Part shown: positions 53,241-61,759 of the stretch, piece after piece
Layout of the letters: the number at the start of each line of letters is the position of its first letter
Numbering within the stretch: position 1 is the stretch's first letter
From: Streptomyces showdoensis
Lineage (GTDB): Bacteria; Actinomycetota; Actinomycetes; Streptomycetales; Streptomycetaceae
Assembly (NCBI RefSeq): GCF_039535475.1
Contig: NZ_BAAAXG010000027.1
Span: forward strand, 379,311 to 443,310
Direction of reading: 5' to 3'
DNA length: 64,000 bases
Made by a program: the position numbers and the translations under genes
Notes under the pieces: model-generated
The model's input: the letters and a program-made list of their open reading frames with translations, nothing else
Told to the model about the DNA's origin: nothing
The model's database searches: none

Positions 53241-54653
53241 GTGGCCAAGGGCCGGAAGAACGGTCTGTACGACGGGATCTCCGAGGAACTGTCCGCGCTG
53301 ATGCGCACGGGCTGGGCCGACACCGAGCGGCACGACCTCGAACCGGACGCGCAGGCGCCCTACGCGGCCCGCCGCCGCGAGGCGCTGTCCGCGCGCTTCC
53401 CGGGCGAGCGCCTGGTCGTCCCGTCGGGCAGGCTCAAGGTCCGCTCCAACGACGACACCTACCCCTTCCGGCCGTACACCGGCTACGTCCACATGACCGG
53501 CGACCAGGCCCGCGAGTGCGCCCTGGTGCTGGAGCCCCGCGCCGAGGGCGGCCACGACGCCGTCCTGTACACGCTGCCGCGCGACGGCCGGGACACCGAC
53601 GAGTTCTGGATCGGCTACACCGCCGAACTGTGGATGGGCCGCCGCCGCTCGCTCGCCGAGTCCGAGCGCGTCCTGGGCCTGCCCTGCCGCGACGTGCGCA
53701 CGCTCGCCGCCGACCTGGCCGCCGACACCGAGGTCCCCACCCGCGTCGTCCGCGGTCTCGACCCGGCCCTGGAGTCCGCCGTCACCACCGACGAGGACCG
53801 CGACGACGAGCTCGAAGAGGTCCTCAGCGACCTGCGGCTGGTCAAGGACGCGTGGGAGCTCGCCGAGATGCGCAAGGCCGTGGACTCCACGGTCCGCGGC
53901 TTCGACGACGCGATCCGCGAGCTCTCCAAGGCGATCGCCACCTCCGAGCGCTGGATCGAGGGCACCTTCTACCGCCGGGCGCGCCTGGAGGGCAACCACG
54001 TCGGCTACGGCACGATCGCCGCCGCCGGCGAGCACGCCACGATCATGCACTGGACCTCCAACGACGGCCCGGTGCGCCCCGGCGAGCTGCTGCTCCTCGA
54101 CGCCGGCGTGGAGACCCACAGCCTCTACACCGCCGACGTCACCCGCACCCTGCCCATCAGCGGCACCTTCACCGAGGTGCAGCGGAAGGTGTACGACGCG
54201 GTGTACGAGGCCCAGCAGGCGGGCTTCGACGCCGTGAAGCCGGGCGCCGCCTACCGCGACTTCCACGTCGCCTCGCAGCGCCACCTCGCGGAGAAGCTGG
54301 TCGAGTGGGGCTTCATCGAGGGCCCGGCCGAGCGCGCGTACGAGCTCGGTCTGCAGCGCCGCTTCACCATGGCCGGCACCGGCCACATGCTCGGCCTGGA
54401 CGTGCACGACTGCGCCCACGCGCGCAACGAGGAGTACGTGGACGGCGTCCTGGAGCCCGGCATGGTCCTCACCGTCGAGCCGGGCCTCTACTTCCAGCCC
54501 GACGACCTGACCGTGCCGGAGGAGTGGCGCGGCATCGGCGTCCGCATCGAGGACGACCTGGTGGTGACGGCCGACGGACACGAGAACCTGTCCGCGGGCC
54601 TGCCGCGCACCGCCGACGAGGTCGAGGCCTGGATGGCCCGCACCGCGGGCTGA
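53241..54653 (+). CDS. Xaa-Pro aminopeptidase (M24B)
   Basis: A 470-residue aminopeptidase P. The N-terminal creatinase-like domain is followed by the pita-bread catalytic domain. Metal ligands are visible: Asp in LLLLDAGVETHSLYTADVTR (two Asp, about 283-301), His in GTGHMLGLDVHD (about 382), Glu in TVEPGLYF (about 415) and Glu in GVRIEDD (about 436). It removes N-terminal residues preceding proline. No peptide is expected from this cluster, so it may be a resident housekeeping gene between the regulators and the second PhzCDE operon. GTG start at 53241. Confidence 0.88.
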   Translation: MAKGRKNGLYDGISEELSALMRTGWADTERHDLEPDAQAPYAARRREALSARFPGERLVVPSGRLKVRSNDDTYPFRPYTGYVHMTGDQARECALVLEPRAEGGHDAVLYTLPRDGRDTDEFWIGYTAELWMGRRRSLAESERVLGLPCRDVRTLAADLAADTEVPTRVVRGLDPALESAVTTDEDRDDELEEVLSDLRLVKDAWELAEMRKAVDSTVRGFDDAIRELSKAIATSERWIEGTFYRRARLEGNHVGYGTIAAAGEHATIMHWTSNDGPVRPGELLLLDAGVETHSLYTADVTRTLPISGTFTEVQRKVYDAVYEAQQAGFDAVKPGAAYRDFHVASQRHLAEKLVEWGFIEGPAERAYELGLQRRFTMAGTGHMLGLDVHDCAHARNEEYVDGVLEPGMVLTVEPGLYFQPDDLTVPEEWRGIGVRIEDDLVVTADGHENLSAGLPRTADEVEAWMARTAG

Positions 54654-54673
54654 CTCCGCGGCACGTGAGCACC

Positions 54674-54709
54674 CGAGGCCCCGGGGTCCGGCCGGACCCC
54701 GGGGCCTCG
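54674..54709. terminator. Perfect 36-bp palindrome terminator
   Basis: The 36 bases form one uninterrupted GC-rich palindrome, located between the convergent aminopeptidase and second PhzE genes. It is a clear bidirectional terminator. Confidence 0.85.
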
Positions 54710-54724
54710 CGCGTCCCGCCGGCG

Positions 54725-56647
54725 TCACCGCCGGGCGCCGAGCACCTCCCGCAGCAGCCCGCCGGACAGCCGCACCCCGTCCTCGGTGAGCAGCGACTCG
54801 GCGTGGAACTGCATCGAGGCGAAGTGCGGGCCGCGCAGCGCGTGCACCTCGGAGGTGACCGGGTCCCGGCTCACCTCCACCGGGCCCACGCCCTCGCAGT
54901 CCAGCCTGTCCTCGGGGCTGCGCGCGGCGAAGGTGTTGTAGAAGCCGACGCGTTCGCGGGCGCCGAAGAAGTCGATCTCCTGCTGGACGCCCTGGTTGGG
55001 CACGTCCCTGCGCACCAGGGGGAGGCCGAGGCGCAGGCTGAGCGCCTGGTGGCTGAGGCAGACCGCGAGGAAGGGACGCCGCTCGGCCAGCAGCGTGTCG
55101 ATCGCCCCGCGCAGATGGGCGATCTTCGGGTGGGCCGTCTCCCGCGGGTCGCCCGGACCCGGGCCCATCACGACGAGGTCGTGGCCGTCGAAGGCGTACG
55201 GCTCGTCGAAGCGACGGACCGTCACCTCCAGGCCGAGGGAGCGGAGCTGGTGGTCGATCATCGAGGTGAAGGTGTCCTCGGCGTCCACCACCAGGACCCG
55301 CTTGCCCGCGAGGTCCGGCACGGACCGGTCCCGCTCCGCGTGGCCGGTGAACCAGAAGCCGGCGAGGGGGGAGTTGCGCCGCTCCAGCGTGGCCCGGACC
55401 TCGGGGTGGTGGTCGAACCCGGCGGCACCCGCGCCGGGCCCGCGCCCGCCCGCCGGGCCCGGCTCCTGGAGCGCGGCCAGCAGCCCGGCCGCCTTGGCCC
55501 GGGTCTCGGCCACCTCCGACACCGGGTCGGAGTGGCGCACGAGCGTGGCGCCCACGCCGATCCGCACCCGGCCGGACCGGTCGATGTCGGCGGTGCGGAT
55601 GAGGATCGACGAGTCCAGCGCCCGCTCGCCGCGGGCGTCGCGGCCGATCAGGGCCACCACGCCGCTGTAGTAGCCGCGGCCCTCGGGCTCGTACCGCTCG
55701 ATGACCCGGCAGGCGCTCTCCAGGGGGCTGCCGGTGACCGTCGGGGCGAACATCGACTCCCGCAGGATCTCGCGCGGGTCCCGGGTCGTGTGTCCCTCGA
55801 TGAAGTACTCGGTGTGCGCGAGCCGGGCCATCTCCTTGAGATAGGGGCCCACCACCCGGCCGCCGCCCTCGCAGATCCGCGCCATCATCTTGAGCTCTTC
55901 GTCGACGACCATGAAGAGCTCGTCGGCTTCCTTCCGGTCCGAGAGGAAGTCCATCACCCCCGGCAGGGTGGGGCCGGAGGGCGGATACCGGTAGGTGCCG
56001 CTGATCGGGTTCATCACCGCGTTGCCGCCCCGCACGCTGATGTGCCGCTCGGGCGTCGCGCCCACGAAGGTCCGCTCGCCGGTGTGGACGACGAAGGTCC
56101 AGTAGGCGCCCGACTCGCCCCGCAGCAGGCGCCGGAAGAACGACAGCGCGGTGTGCGGGGTGTAGCCGGTGATGTCGGTGACGAAGGAGCGCTTGATGAC
56201 GAAGTTGGCGCCCTCGCCCGTGCCGATCTCGTCGGCGATGACCCGCCGGACCGTCTCCGCGTAGGTCTCGTCCTCGACGTCGAAGTCGCCTCCGGCGAGG
56301 TCGATGGGCAGGTCGGGGAGCCTGCGCAGGACCTCGTCGAGGGGGACGACGGCCTGCTCGGCGACGCTCATCGCGATCAGCGGCTCGCCGTCGTCCGGCG
56401 CGGCGAAGCCGCGCTCGGCGATCTGCCGGTACGGGACCAGGGTCAGCAGCTCGTGCCGCGGACCCCCGCCCGGGGCCGGCGCCCGGTCGGGCAGCGGGAG
56501 GTCCGCCAGCGTCGCCGGGGTCGAGATCCGGCCGAGCAGGACGTCCACGGTGCCCGCTCCGGCGCTCTCCGGGCGGTGCAGCAGCGCGTAGGGGGGCGGG
56601 TCGGCGGCGAGCACCGCGGCCAGCAGGTCGGCGGGCGCGTCGGTCAT
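54725..56647 (-). CDS. phzE: ADIC synthase 2 (fused PhzE)
   Basis: A 640-residue PhzE with the same two-domain layout as the first copy. Chorismate-binding domain marks are [12 protein letters not shown] (about 209), [14 protein letters not shown] and [16 protein letters not shown]. The GATase domain has its nucleophile in [11 protein letters not shown] (about 530) and [11 protein letters not shown] (about 617). Two small differences from copy 1 (CLSHQ instead of CLGHQ, HAES instead of HPES) may affect glutaminase coupling. Its ATG overlaps the PhzD stop by 4 bp. The large divergence from copy 1 argues against a recent duplication. Confidence 0.92.
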   Translation of the reverse strand: MTDAPADLLAAVLAADPPPYALLHRPESAGAGTVDVLLGRISTPATLADLPLPDRAPAPGGGPRHELLTLVPYRQIAERGFAAPDDGEPLIAMSVAEQAVVPLDEVLRRLPDLPIDLAGGDFDVEDETYAETVRRVIADEIGTGEGANFVIKRSFVTDITGYTPHTALSFFRRLLRGESGAYWTFVVHTGERTFVGATPERHISVRGGNAVMNPISGTYRYPPSGPTLPGVMDFLSDRKEADELFMVVDEELKMMARICEGGGRVVGPYLKEMARLAHTEYFIEGHTTRDPREILRESMFAPTVTGSPLESACRVIERYEPEGRGYYSGVVALIGRDARGERALDSSILIRTADIDRSGRVRIGVGATLVRHSDPVSEVAETRAKAAGLLAALQEPGPAGGRGPGAGAAGFDHHPEVRATLERRNSPLAGFWFTGHAERDRSVPDLAGKRVLVVDAEDTFTSMIDHQLRSLGLEVTVRRFDEPYAFDGHDLVVMGPGPGDPRETAHPKIAHLRGAIDTLLAERRPFLAVCLSHQALSLRLGLPLVRRDVPNQGVQQEIDFFGARERVGFYNTFAARSPEDRLDCEGVGPVEVSRDPVTSEVHALRGPHFASMQFHAESLLTEDGVRLSGGLLREVLGARR

Positions 56648-57303
56648 GCGGTGGCTCCCGCGGTACGGGCCGCCCCCAGCTGGGCGAGCACGGTGTCGGT
56701 GGTCGTGACGACGGCGCAGCGCTCGGCCGCGTACGTGACCGCCTGCCGGTGGTACGCGGCGGAGAAGTCGGCGACCGCGTCGGCGACGAAGAAGGGCTGG
56801 ATGTCGTTGGTGAACGCCTCGACCGCCGTCATCAGCACACCGACGTGCGCGTACACCCCGCACACCACCAGCTGGTCGCGGCCCCGCTCGCGCATCCACT
56901 CCAGGAGCCCGGAGCGGAAGAACGCGCTGTAGCGCCACTTGGTGAACACCTGGTCGTCCGGCCCCGGCGCCAGCGGCTCGACGACCTCGCGGTCGGCGGG
57001 GTCGACGCGCATGCCCGGACCCCAGAAGTCCTTGAGCAGCCCGCGCTGTTCGTCGTCCATCCCACCGGGCTGCGCCGTGTACGCCACCGGCATCCCCGTC
57101 GCCACGGCCCGCTCGCGCAGCAGGGCGGCGTTGCGCACCAGCGGCTCGCGCAGGGGAGCGGGGAACGGGCGCAGGAAGTAGCGCTGCATGTCGTGGACGA
57201 GCAGCACCGCGCGGTCCGGATCGGCGGACCACCGGGCGGTGTTGCCGGGCAGTTCGTCCGCGGACGGCAGCGCGTACGGCTCGATGGGGGGTATGCCCGC
57301 CAT
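56644..57303 (-). CDS. phzD: PhzD-like isochorismatase 2
   Basis: A 219-residue PhzD homologue that would hydrolyse ADIC to trans-2,3-dihydro-3-hydroxyanthranilate and pyruvate. Acid Asp in [10 protein letters not shown] (about 37), Lys in [10 protein letters not shown] (about 121), and the PhzD-like loop [17 protein letters not shown] (about 148-164), without the Cys seen at that loop in copy 1. It is coupled to PhzE 2 by a 4-bp overlap and lies 114 bp downstream of DAHP synthase 2. Confidence 0.9.
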   Translation of the reverse strand: MAGIPPIEPYALPSADELPGNTARWSADPDRAVLLVHDMQRYFLRPFPAPLREPLVRNAALLRERAVATGMPVAYTAQPGGMDDEQRGLLKDFWGPGMRVDPADREVVEPLAPGPDDQVFTKWRYSAFFRSGLLEWMRERGRDQLVVCGVYAHVGVLMTAVEAFTNDIQPFFVADAVADFSAAYHRQAVTYAAERCAVVTTTDTVLAQLGAARTAGATA

Positions 57304-57315
57304 GACTGATCTCTC

Positions 57316-57353
57316 CTTGGGGGGAGGTGGGGTGGGGTGCGTGAGGGGTGGGT
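57316..57353 (+). other. G-rich tract with quadruplex potential
   Basis: Between DAHP synthase 2 and PhzD 2 the plus strand carries several runs of three or more G separated by short spacers, ending next to a GGGGGCGCCCCC palindrome. The minus-strand transcript would be C-rich here, so a quadruplex could form only on the template-opposite DNA strand. Significance unknown. Confidence 0.3.
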
Positions 57354-57417
57354 GCCGGGGGCGCCCCCGTGGGACCGCCGGGGGTCGGGGGGCGCCGCGC
57401 GCGGCGGGCCGTCGTGG

Positions 57418-58620
57418 CTAGGCGGCCGCGGGCTGGGCCGTCCTGGCGGCCTTCCACCAGGACGAGACCACGGACAGGGCCTGGCCGGGGTTGAGCCGCG
57501 GGTCGCAGCAGCTGGTGTACCGGGTGGGGACGAGGTCGACCTCGGAGGCGTCCAGGACGCACTCGGTGACGTCGTCGGGGGTGGTCTCCAGGTGGAGTCC
57601 GCCCGCCACGCCGCCGCCGGCGGCCACCGCGTCCCGGAACTCGTCGGCCTCCCGCGAGACCGTCTCCAGATAGCGGGACTTGAGGCCCGTGGGGGTGCTG
57701 ACCGTGTTCCCGTGCATGGGGTCGGTCAGCCAGATCACCGGGTGCCCGGCGGCGCGCACGGCCGCGACCAGGGAGGGCAGCCGCTCGGCTACGGTCCCCG
57801 CGCCCATGCGGGCGATGAGGGTGAGCCGGCCCTCCTCGCGCCCGGGGTCGAGCCGCTCGCACAGGGCCAGCAGCTCCTCGGCCGTCATGTCGGGTCCGAC
57901 CTTGCAGGCCACCGGGTTGACGACCTCCGCGAGCAGGGCGACGTGGGCGCCGTCGAGCTGCCGGGTGCGGTCGCCGATCCACGGCAGGTGGGTGGAGGTG
58001 AGGAGGAGGCGGCCGTCGGGCTGCCGGCGCAGCATCGGGACCTCGTAGTCCAGCAGCAGCGCCTCGTGACTGGTCCACACCGGCGCGCCGATGCGGGGGC
58101 CGGCGTGGGAGTCGAGCCAGCCGAGGCCGGCCATGACGGCGCGGGCGGCCTGGTAGCCGGTGAGCAGCCGCTCGGGATCGGGCCGCCGGGACTCGGGGTC
58201 GGGCTCGGGGCTGTTGACCATGTGGCCTCGGAACACCGGGAGTTCGAGCTCGCCGACCCGCTCGGTGGGCCGGGAGCGGGGCTTGCCGTACTGGCCGGCC
58301 ATCCGGCCGATGCGGACGACCGGTCTGGTCGTGGCCATCTCCAGCTGTCCGGCGAGGACGTTCAGCAGGCCGGCCTTGCGGGCGACGTGGCCGGGGGTGG
58401 ACTCGGCCGTGTCCTCGGCGCAGTCACCCGCCTGCACCACGTGGGCCTCGCCGACCGCGACCCGCGCCAGCATGGACCGCAGGGTGCGTACGTCCTCGGC
58501 GTCGACGAGGGCGGGCAGCGCGGCGAGTTCCTTGCGGACCCGCAGCACGTGCGTCTCGTCCTCCCACGGGGGCTGCTGCAAGGCGTTGTCATAGCGAATG
58601 TCGAGCAGGGCGTCGTCCAT
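57418..58620 (-). CDS. phzC: Class II DAHP synthase 2 (PhzC-like)
   Basis: A 400-residue class II DAHP synthase. Motifs: VVQAGDCAEDTAE (about 71), GRMAGQYGKPRSRP (about 112), WTSHEALLLDYE, VACKVGPDMT and DPMHGNTVSTP (about 302). ATG 58620 is chosen because GGAG lies 6 bp upstream; the frame is open to a TTG at 58632. It heads the PhzC-D-E operon. It is well diverged from DAHP synthase 1, and such pathway copies are often insensitive to aromatic amino acids. Confidence 0.92.
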   Translation of the reverse strand: MDDALLDIRYDNALQQPPWEDETHVLRVRKELAALPALVDAEDVRTLRSMLARVAVGEAHVVQAGDCAEDTAESTPGHVARKAGLLNVLAGQLEMATTRPVVRIGRMAGQYGKPRSRPTERVGELELPVFRGHMVNSPEPDPESRRPDPERLLTGYQAARAVMAGLGWLDSHAGPRIGAPVWTSHEALLLDYEVPMLRRQPDGRLLLTSTHLPWIGDRTRQLDGAHVALLAEVVNPVACKVGPDMTAEELLALCERLDPGREEGRLTLIARMGAGTVAERLPSLVAAVRAAGHPVIWLTDPMHGNTVSTPTGLKSRYLETVSREADEFRDAVAAGGGVAGGLHLETTPDDVTECVLDASEVDLVPTRYTSCCDPRLNPGQALSVVSSWWKAARTAQPAAA

Positions 58621-58797
58621 CGGATTCTCCAATCGCGAGGCGGCACACGGCGGTGCGGGACGCGAAGAAGGGAATGGGAAGAGGGAAAGGCGAAGCGGGG
58701 AAGAAGCGCGCCGGGGGCGTGAATAGGCAGGGCGGGTATTCCTGCTCGCACTAGATCGTCCGACGGATTCCGGGGCGCGGGCGGAAACGGGATCGGT

Positions 58798-58846
58798 ATC
58801 CGTCAGGTGACGCGCTATCCGTCAAGTGGCCGACGATCCGTCAAGT
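58798..58846 (+). repeat. Three direct repeats of ATCCGTCAAGT with 19-bp period
   Basis: ATCCGTCAGGT at 58798, ATCCGTCAAGT at 58817 and ATCCGTCAAGT at 58836, each exactly 19 bp apart. A reverse-orientation GACGGAT lies at 58762-58768. They sit 178-226 bp upstream of the DAHP synthase 2 start, in a position suited to an activator that binds as a phased array. The heptamer ATCCGTC also occurs in the 11-bp array at 48567. Confidence 0.65.
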
Positions 58847-58891
58847 ACGTTTGTGCGCACCGACATTGATAAGGCGGCGTGAACGCGAAAT

Positions 58892-58933
58892 GACCGGCGG
58901 GCCGACGGTGGGGAGTCCGTCGGCCCGCCGGTC
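58892..58933 (-). terminator. Strong hairpin after transposase-like gene 1
   Basis: A perfect 17-bp stem with an 8-nt loop, about 80 bp beyond the stop at 59016, followed by a purine-rich repeat on the plus strand. Confidence 0.75.
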
Positions 58934-59015
58934 GCGGGAGGGGAGAAGGGGAGAAGTCGAGAAGGGGAGAAGTCGAGAAGTGGGGAAGGGGAACGGGCGA
59001 ACGGGGAGGCGCGGG

Positions 59016-60251
59016 TCAGGCGACCTGATGGGCGCGTGCGTCGCTCCTGGCCAGGGCGACGATCGCGTGCGCGGCCGAGGCGAGGGTGATGTGCCGGTGC
59101 CAGCCGCCGAAGGACCGTCCGGAGAAGTCCCGGATGCCGACCCGGTCGGCGATCTCGGTGAAGTCCCGGTCGACGCGGTCGGCGAGGCGGGTCAGCCGCA
59201 CCAGGGAGGCCGGCGAGGTCGTGGTGAGGTTGGTCAGCCAGAGCTTGGCGGGCCAGCGGCCGCTCTCGTCGCCCACGCCGAGGAGGAGCACCTCGCCCTG
59301 CCCGGACGGGGCGCCGGGCAGCGCCGGTCCGGTGACCCGTACGGTCGCGGCCCAGTGGGTGCGGGGCCGGCCGCCCGGCTCGGAGGAGGTGATCGTGACC
59401 GGGCGCCGGAGGTCCTTGGCCATGATCATGATCTGTTCGGCGGTCAGCGGCGCCCGCCCGGCGGCGGGCAGGGCGGGGTCCGCGACCGTCAGCGGCTGGT
59501 CCTCGCAGACGCTCACCAGCAGGGGCATGCCGGTGGCGTGCAGCTTCTCGAAGATGGGTACGGCGTGGACCTCGCAGGAGTCGAGGACGAACGGGCGCAC
59601 CGGTAACTGCCAGCGGGTCACGGCCTCCAGGCACGCCTCGACCACGGACTCGCTCAGGGTCTCCACCGGCACGTCGTCGGGGATGGCCACCTGGCTGCGG
59701 CGCAGGTCGTCCTTGAGCCAGGCCTGGGGGAGGTGCAGGCGCCAGTTCACCGGGGTGCTGGAGGTGTCCGAGGCGGCCCACACGCCCACCGCGCGCTGGG
59801 CGTTGAGCATCTGGCCCAGGGTCGGGAAGAAGTGCTTGTCCACGCCGACCGAGTGGCGGCCGGTCTTCGGGATGATGACCGGCTGCACCACCCAGGCCTG
59901 CGGCGGGCGGGCGTCGACCCAGTGGTCGGCGAGGGCCCGGCGGATGGGGATCCAGTCCCAGGTGGACGCCGAGATGAAGTGGTGGAGGTTCTGCTCGGAG
60001 GCCTGCTCGCCGAGCAGCGCGGCGATGTTGCGCACGGACTTGCGGCCCGGTGTCTCCAGCAGGCCGCGCAGGTACTGGACGGCCTTCCTGCACTGGTCGT
60101 TCCGGGACAGCGAGGTGAAGAGCGTCGAGGAGAACTCGGAGAGGACGGCGTCATGAGTGCCGGCCGGGAAGGCGCTGGGGCTGGGTGTGGGGGCGGGGGC
60201 GGGGTGGGTCCCTCGTGCCGGGGCGGCGGGACGCGGGTCGACGCTGAGCAT
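59016..60251 (-). CDS. IS701-family transposase-like protein, probably catalytically dead
   Basis: A 411-residue protein with the overall IS701 DDE-transposase layout (HHFISASTWDW, HSVGVDKHFFPTLGQMLNAQRAVGVWAA, and C-terminal FGGWHRHITLASAAHA, of which only the short landmarks are diagnostic). The segment that should hold the first catalytic Asp pair (usually VLDDTGF-like) reads VIIPKTGRHS, so both Asp are missing. A later Asp in VLDSCEV remains. I see no flanking inverted repeats. The intact frame suggests retention for another role, perhaps DNA binding. It has an in-frame TTA codon (59604-59606). ATG 60251 has GGAG just upstream. Confidence 0.7.
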   Translation of the reverse strand: MLSVDPRPAAPARGTHPAPAPTPSPSAFPAGTHDAVLSEFSSTLFTSLSRNDQCRKAVQYLRGLLETPGRKSVRNIAALLGEQASEQNLHHFISASTWDWIPIRRALADHWVDARPPQAWVVQPVIIPKTGRHSVGVDKHFFPTLGQMLNAQRAVGVWAASDTSSTPVNWRLHLPQAWLKDDLRRSQVAIPDDVPVETLSESVVEACLEAVTRWQLPVRPFVLDSCEVHAVPIFEKLHATGMPLLVSVCEDQPLTVADPALPAAGRAPLTAEQIMIMAKDLRRPVTITSSEPGGRPRTHWAATVRVTGPALPGAPSGQGEVLLLGVGDESGRWPAKLWLTNLTTTSPASLVRLTRLADRVDRDFTEIADRVGIRDFSGRSFGGWHRHITLASAAHAIVALARSDARAHQVA

Positions 60252-60361
60252 GAATCTCCTCACTACTGATCCAGCCCGTGCTCGCGAACATCGACTCTGA
60301 TCGAACAGGAGCACGGGGTGAGCCCGGCTCGACAGTAAGGGGCGGTGGGCCGGGTGATCCA

Positions 60362-61562
60362 TCACGAGCAGGAGGAGAGTGTCAGGTTACCGAACGGTAG
60401 TCCCGTTGATGTGGGTGACATCACCGCCGCGGTCCCGCGCCGGGCCCGGTCCCGCGCCGTCGCGACGGCCAGATGGGCCACCGAGGCGAGCGTGATGTGC
60501 CGGTGCCATCCCGGGAACGAGCGCCCGGCGAAGTCCCGTAACCCCACGTCGTCCGCTATCTCGGCGGAATCCCGCTCCACGACGCCGGGCATGCGGGTGA
60601 GCCGCAGGGCGGGGGCGAGCAGGGAGGAGGAGAGGTTGGTGAGCCAGAGCCGGCGCCCACCGGGCCCGTCCGGGTGCCACTCGCCGAGGAGGGTCATGCG
60701 CGCCCGGCCCGACCGTGACACCACCACCGGGACCGCGGCAGCCGTCGTGCGCCCGTCGCCGGGATCCACCCGCTGCCGCAACTGGGGCAGGGACTCGGCC
60801 AACTCGCCCGCCGTGCAGTGCAGATCCCCGTACCGGGGAAGGGACGAGCGGTCCAGTCGTACGGGCGCCGCCGGATCGACCCGCACCAGGAACGGCAGCC
60901 CCACGGCCCCCAGGGACCGGGCGACCGCGATGCCGTCCGCCTCCGCGACGTCCACCACCACGGGGAGCCGCGCCGTGCACCGGATCTCCGAGAGGGCGGC
61001 GACGGCCTGGCGCACGCACTCCTCGACGCCGCAGGCGACGGCGTCCGCCGGGACGCTGGCCCGTTCGCGCAGGGGTTCGGCCGTCCAGCGGTGGGACAGG
61101 CACAGCTGCCAGTCGACCGGCACCGCGGAGCGCTCCGAGGCCAGCCAGGTCCCCACCGCGCGCTGGCCGTTGACCGTGCCGAGCGGGGTGCGCTGCGGAT
61201 CGGCGCCCACCGAGTGCGGTCCGGCCTTGGGGATCAGCGTGGAGCGGATCACCCAGGCCTCGGGGCCCAGGGTCCGCTGCGCCTGCCGGGCCAGCGCGTG
61301 CCGGATCGGCGTCCCACTCCCAGGGGGAGGTGGTGATGAAGTGGTGGACGCTCTGCTGTGCCGACGCCCCCTCGAACTGTGCCGCGAGGCTCCGCAGCGT
61401 CTTGCGCCCCGCCACCGACAGCAGTCCGCGGACGTACTGTTCGGCCTTCACCCGCTGCCCGTTGCGGTGCAGCGAGCCGAACAGCCGGCGGCAGGACTCC
61501 TCGTCGAGCCCCGCCGGCGGCCGTCCGGTCGCCGCGCTCCCGTCTTCCCTCGGGTTCCCCAT
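60362..61562 (-). pseudogene. Second IS701-like transposase, frameshifted
   Basis: A paralogue of the preceding gene, reading in two frames. The N-terminal part (from ATG 61562; CRRLFGSLHRNGQRVKAEQY, ending SVHHFITTSPWEWD) shifts frame near 61308. There one extra base breaks the reading, after which IRHALARQAQ and the rest (HSVGADPQRTPLGTVNGQRAVGTW and so on) continue to 60362. The first-Asp region reads STLIPKAG, again without the catalytic Asp. It contains an in-frame TTA codon (60539-60541). It may be a pseudogene, a sequencing error, or a programmed frameshift. Confidence 0.7.
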
Positions 61563-61759
61563 CGCGCGCCGTGACCCCCTGCCCAGAGAAAGAGGACTTC
61601 CGTCCGGTTTCTTTATACGACGCGCTCGCGGGGGGACCGCACATTCGCGCCAAACCTGACATGGCGTTCGAGGGTGGCAAGGCCCGGCCGGAGGGGGTCC
61701 GGGAGGGTCGCAGGTGACAACAGGCCCCGCTTTACTGTTGCTTGGGCTTACATTTACCT

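Larger units (their letters stand above)
58621..59015. other. 395-bp intergenic region upstream of DAHP synthase 2
   Basis: No gene is seen. It contains three iterons with a 19-bp period (58798-58846) and an inverted half-copy (58762-58768) upstream of the DAHP synthase. It also holds the terminator of the transposase-like gene (58892-58933) and a purine-rich direct repeat of about 15 bp (GGAGAAGTCGAGAAG, twice, within 58940-58980). Confidence 0.65.

Noticed and set aside
53241..54653. Xaa-Pro aminopeptidase as a pathway enzyme
   Set aside because: No peptide intermediate is predicted and the gene is bounded by its own promoter gap and a strong bidirectional terminator, so it is treated as an incidental resident.
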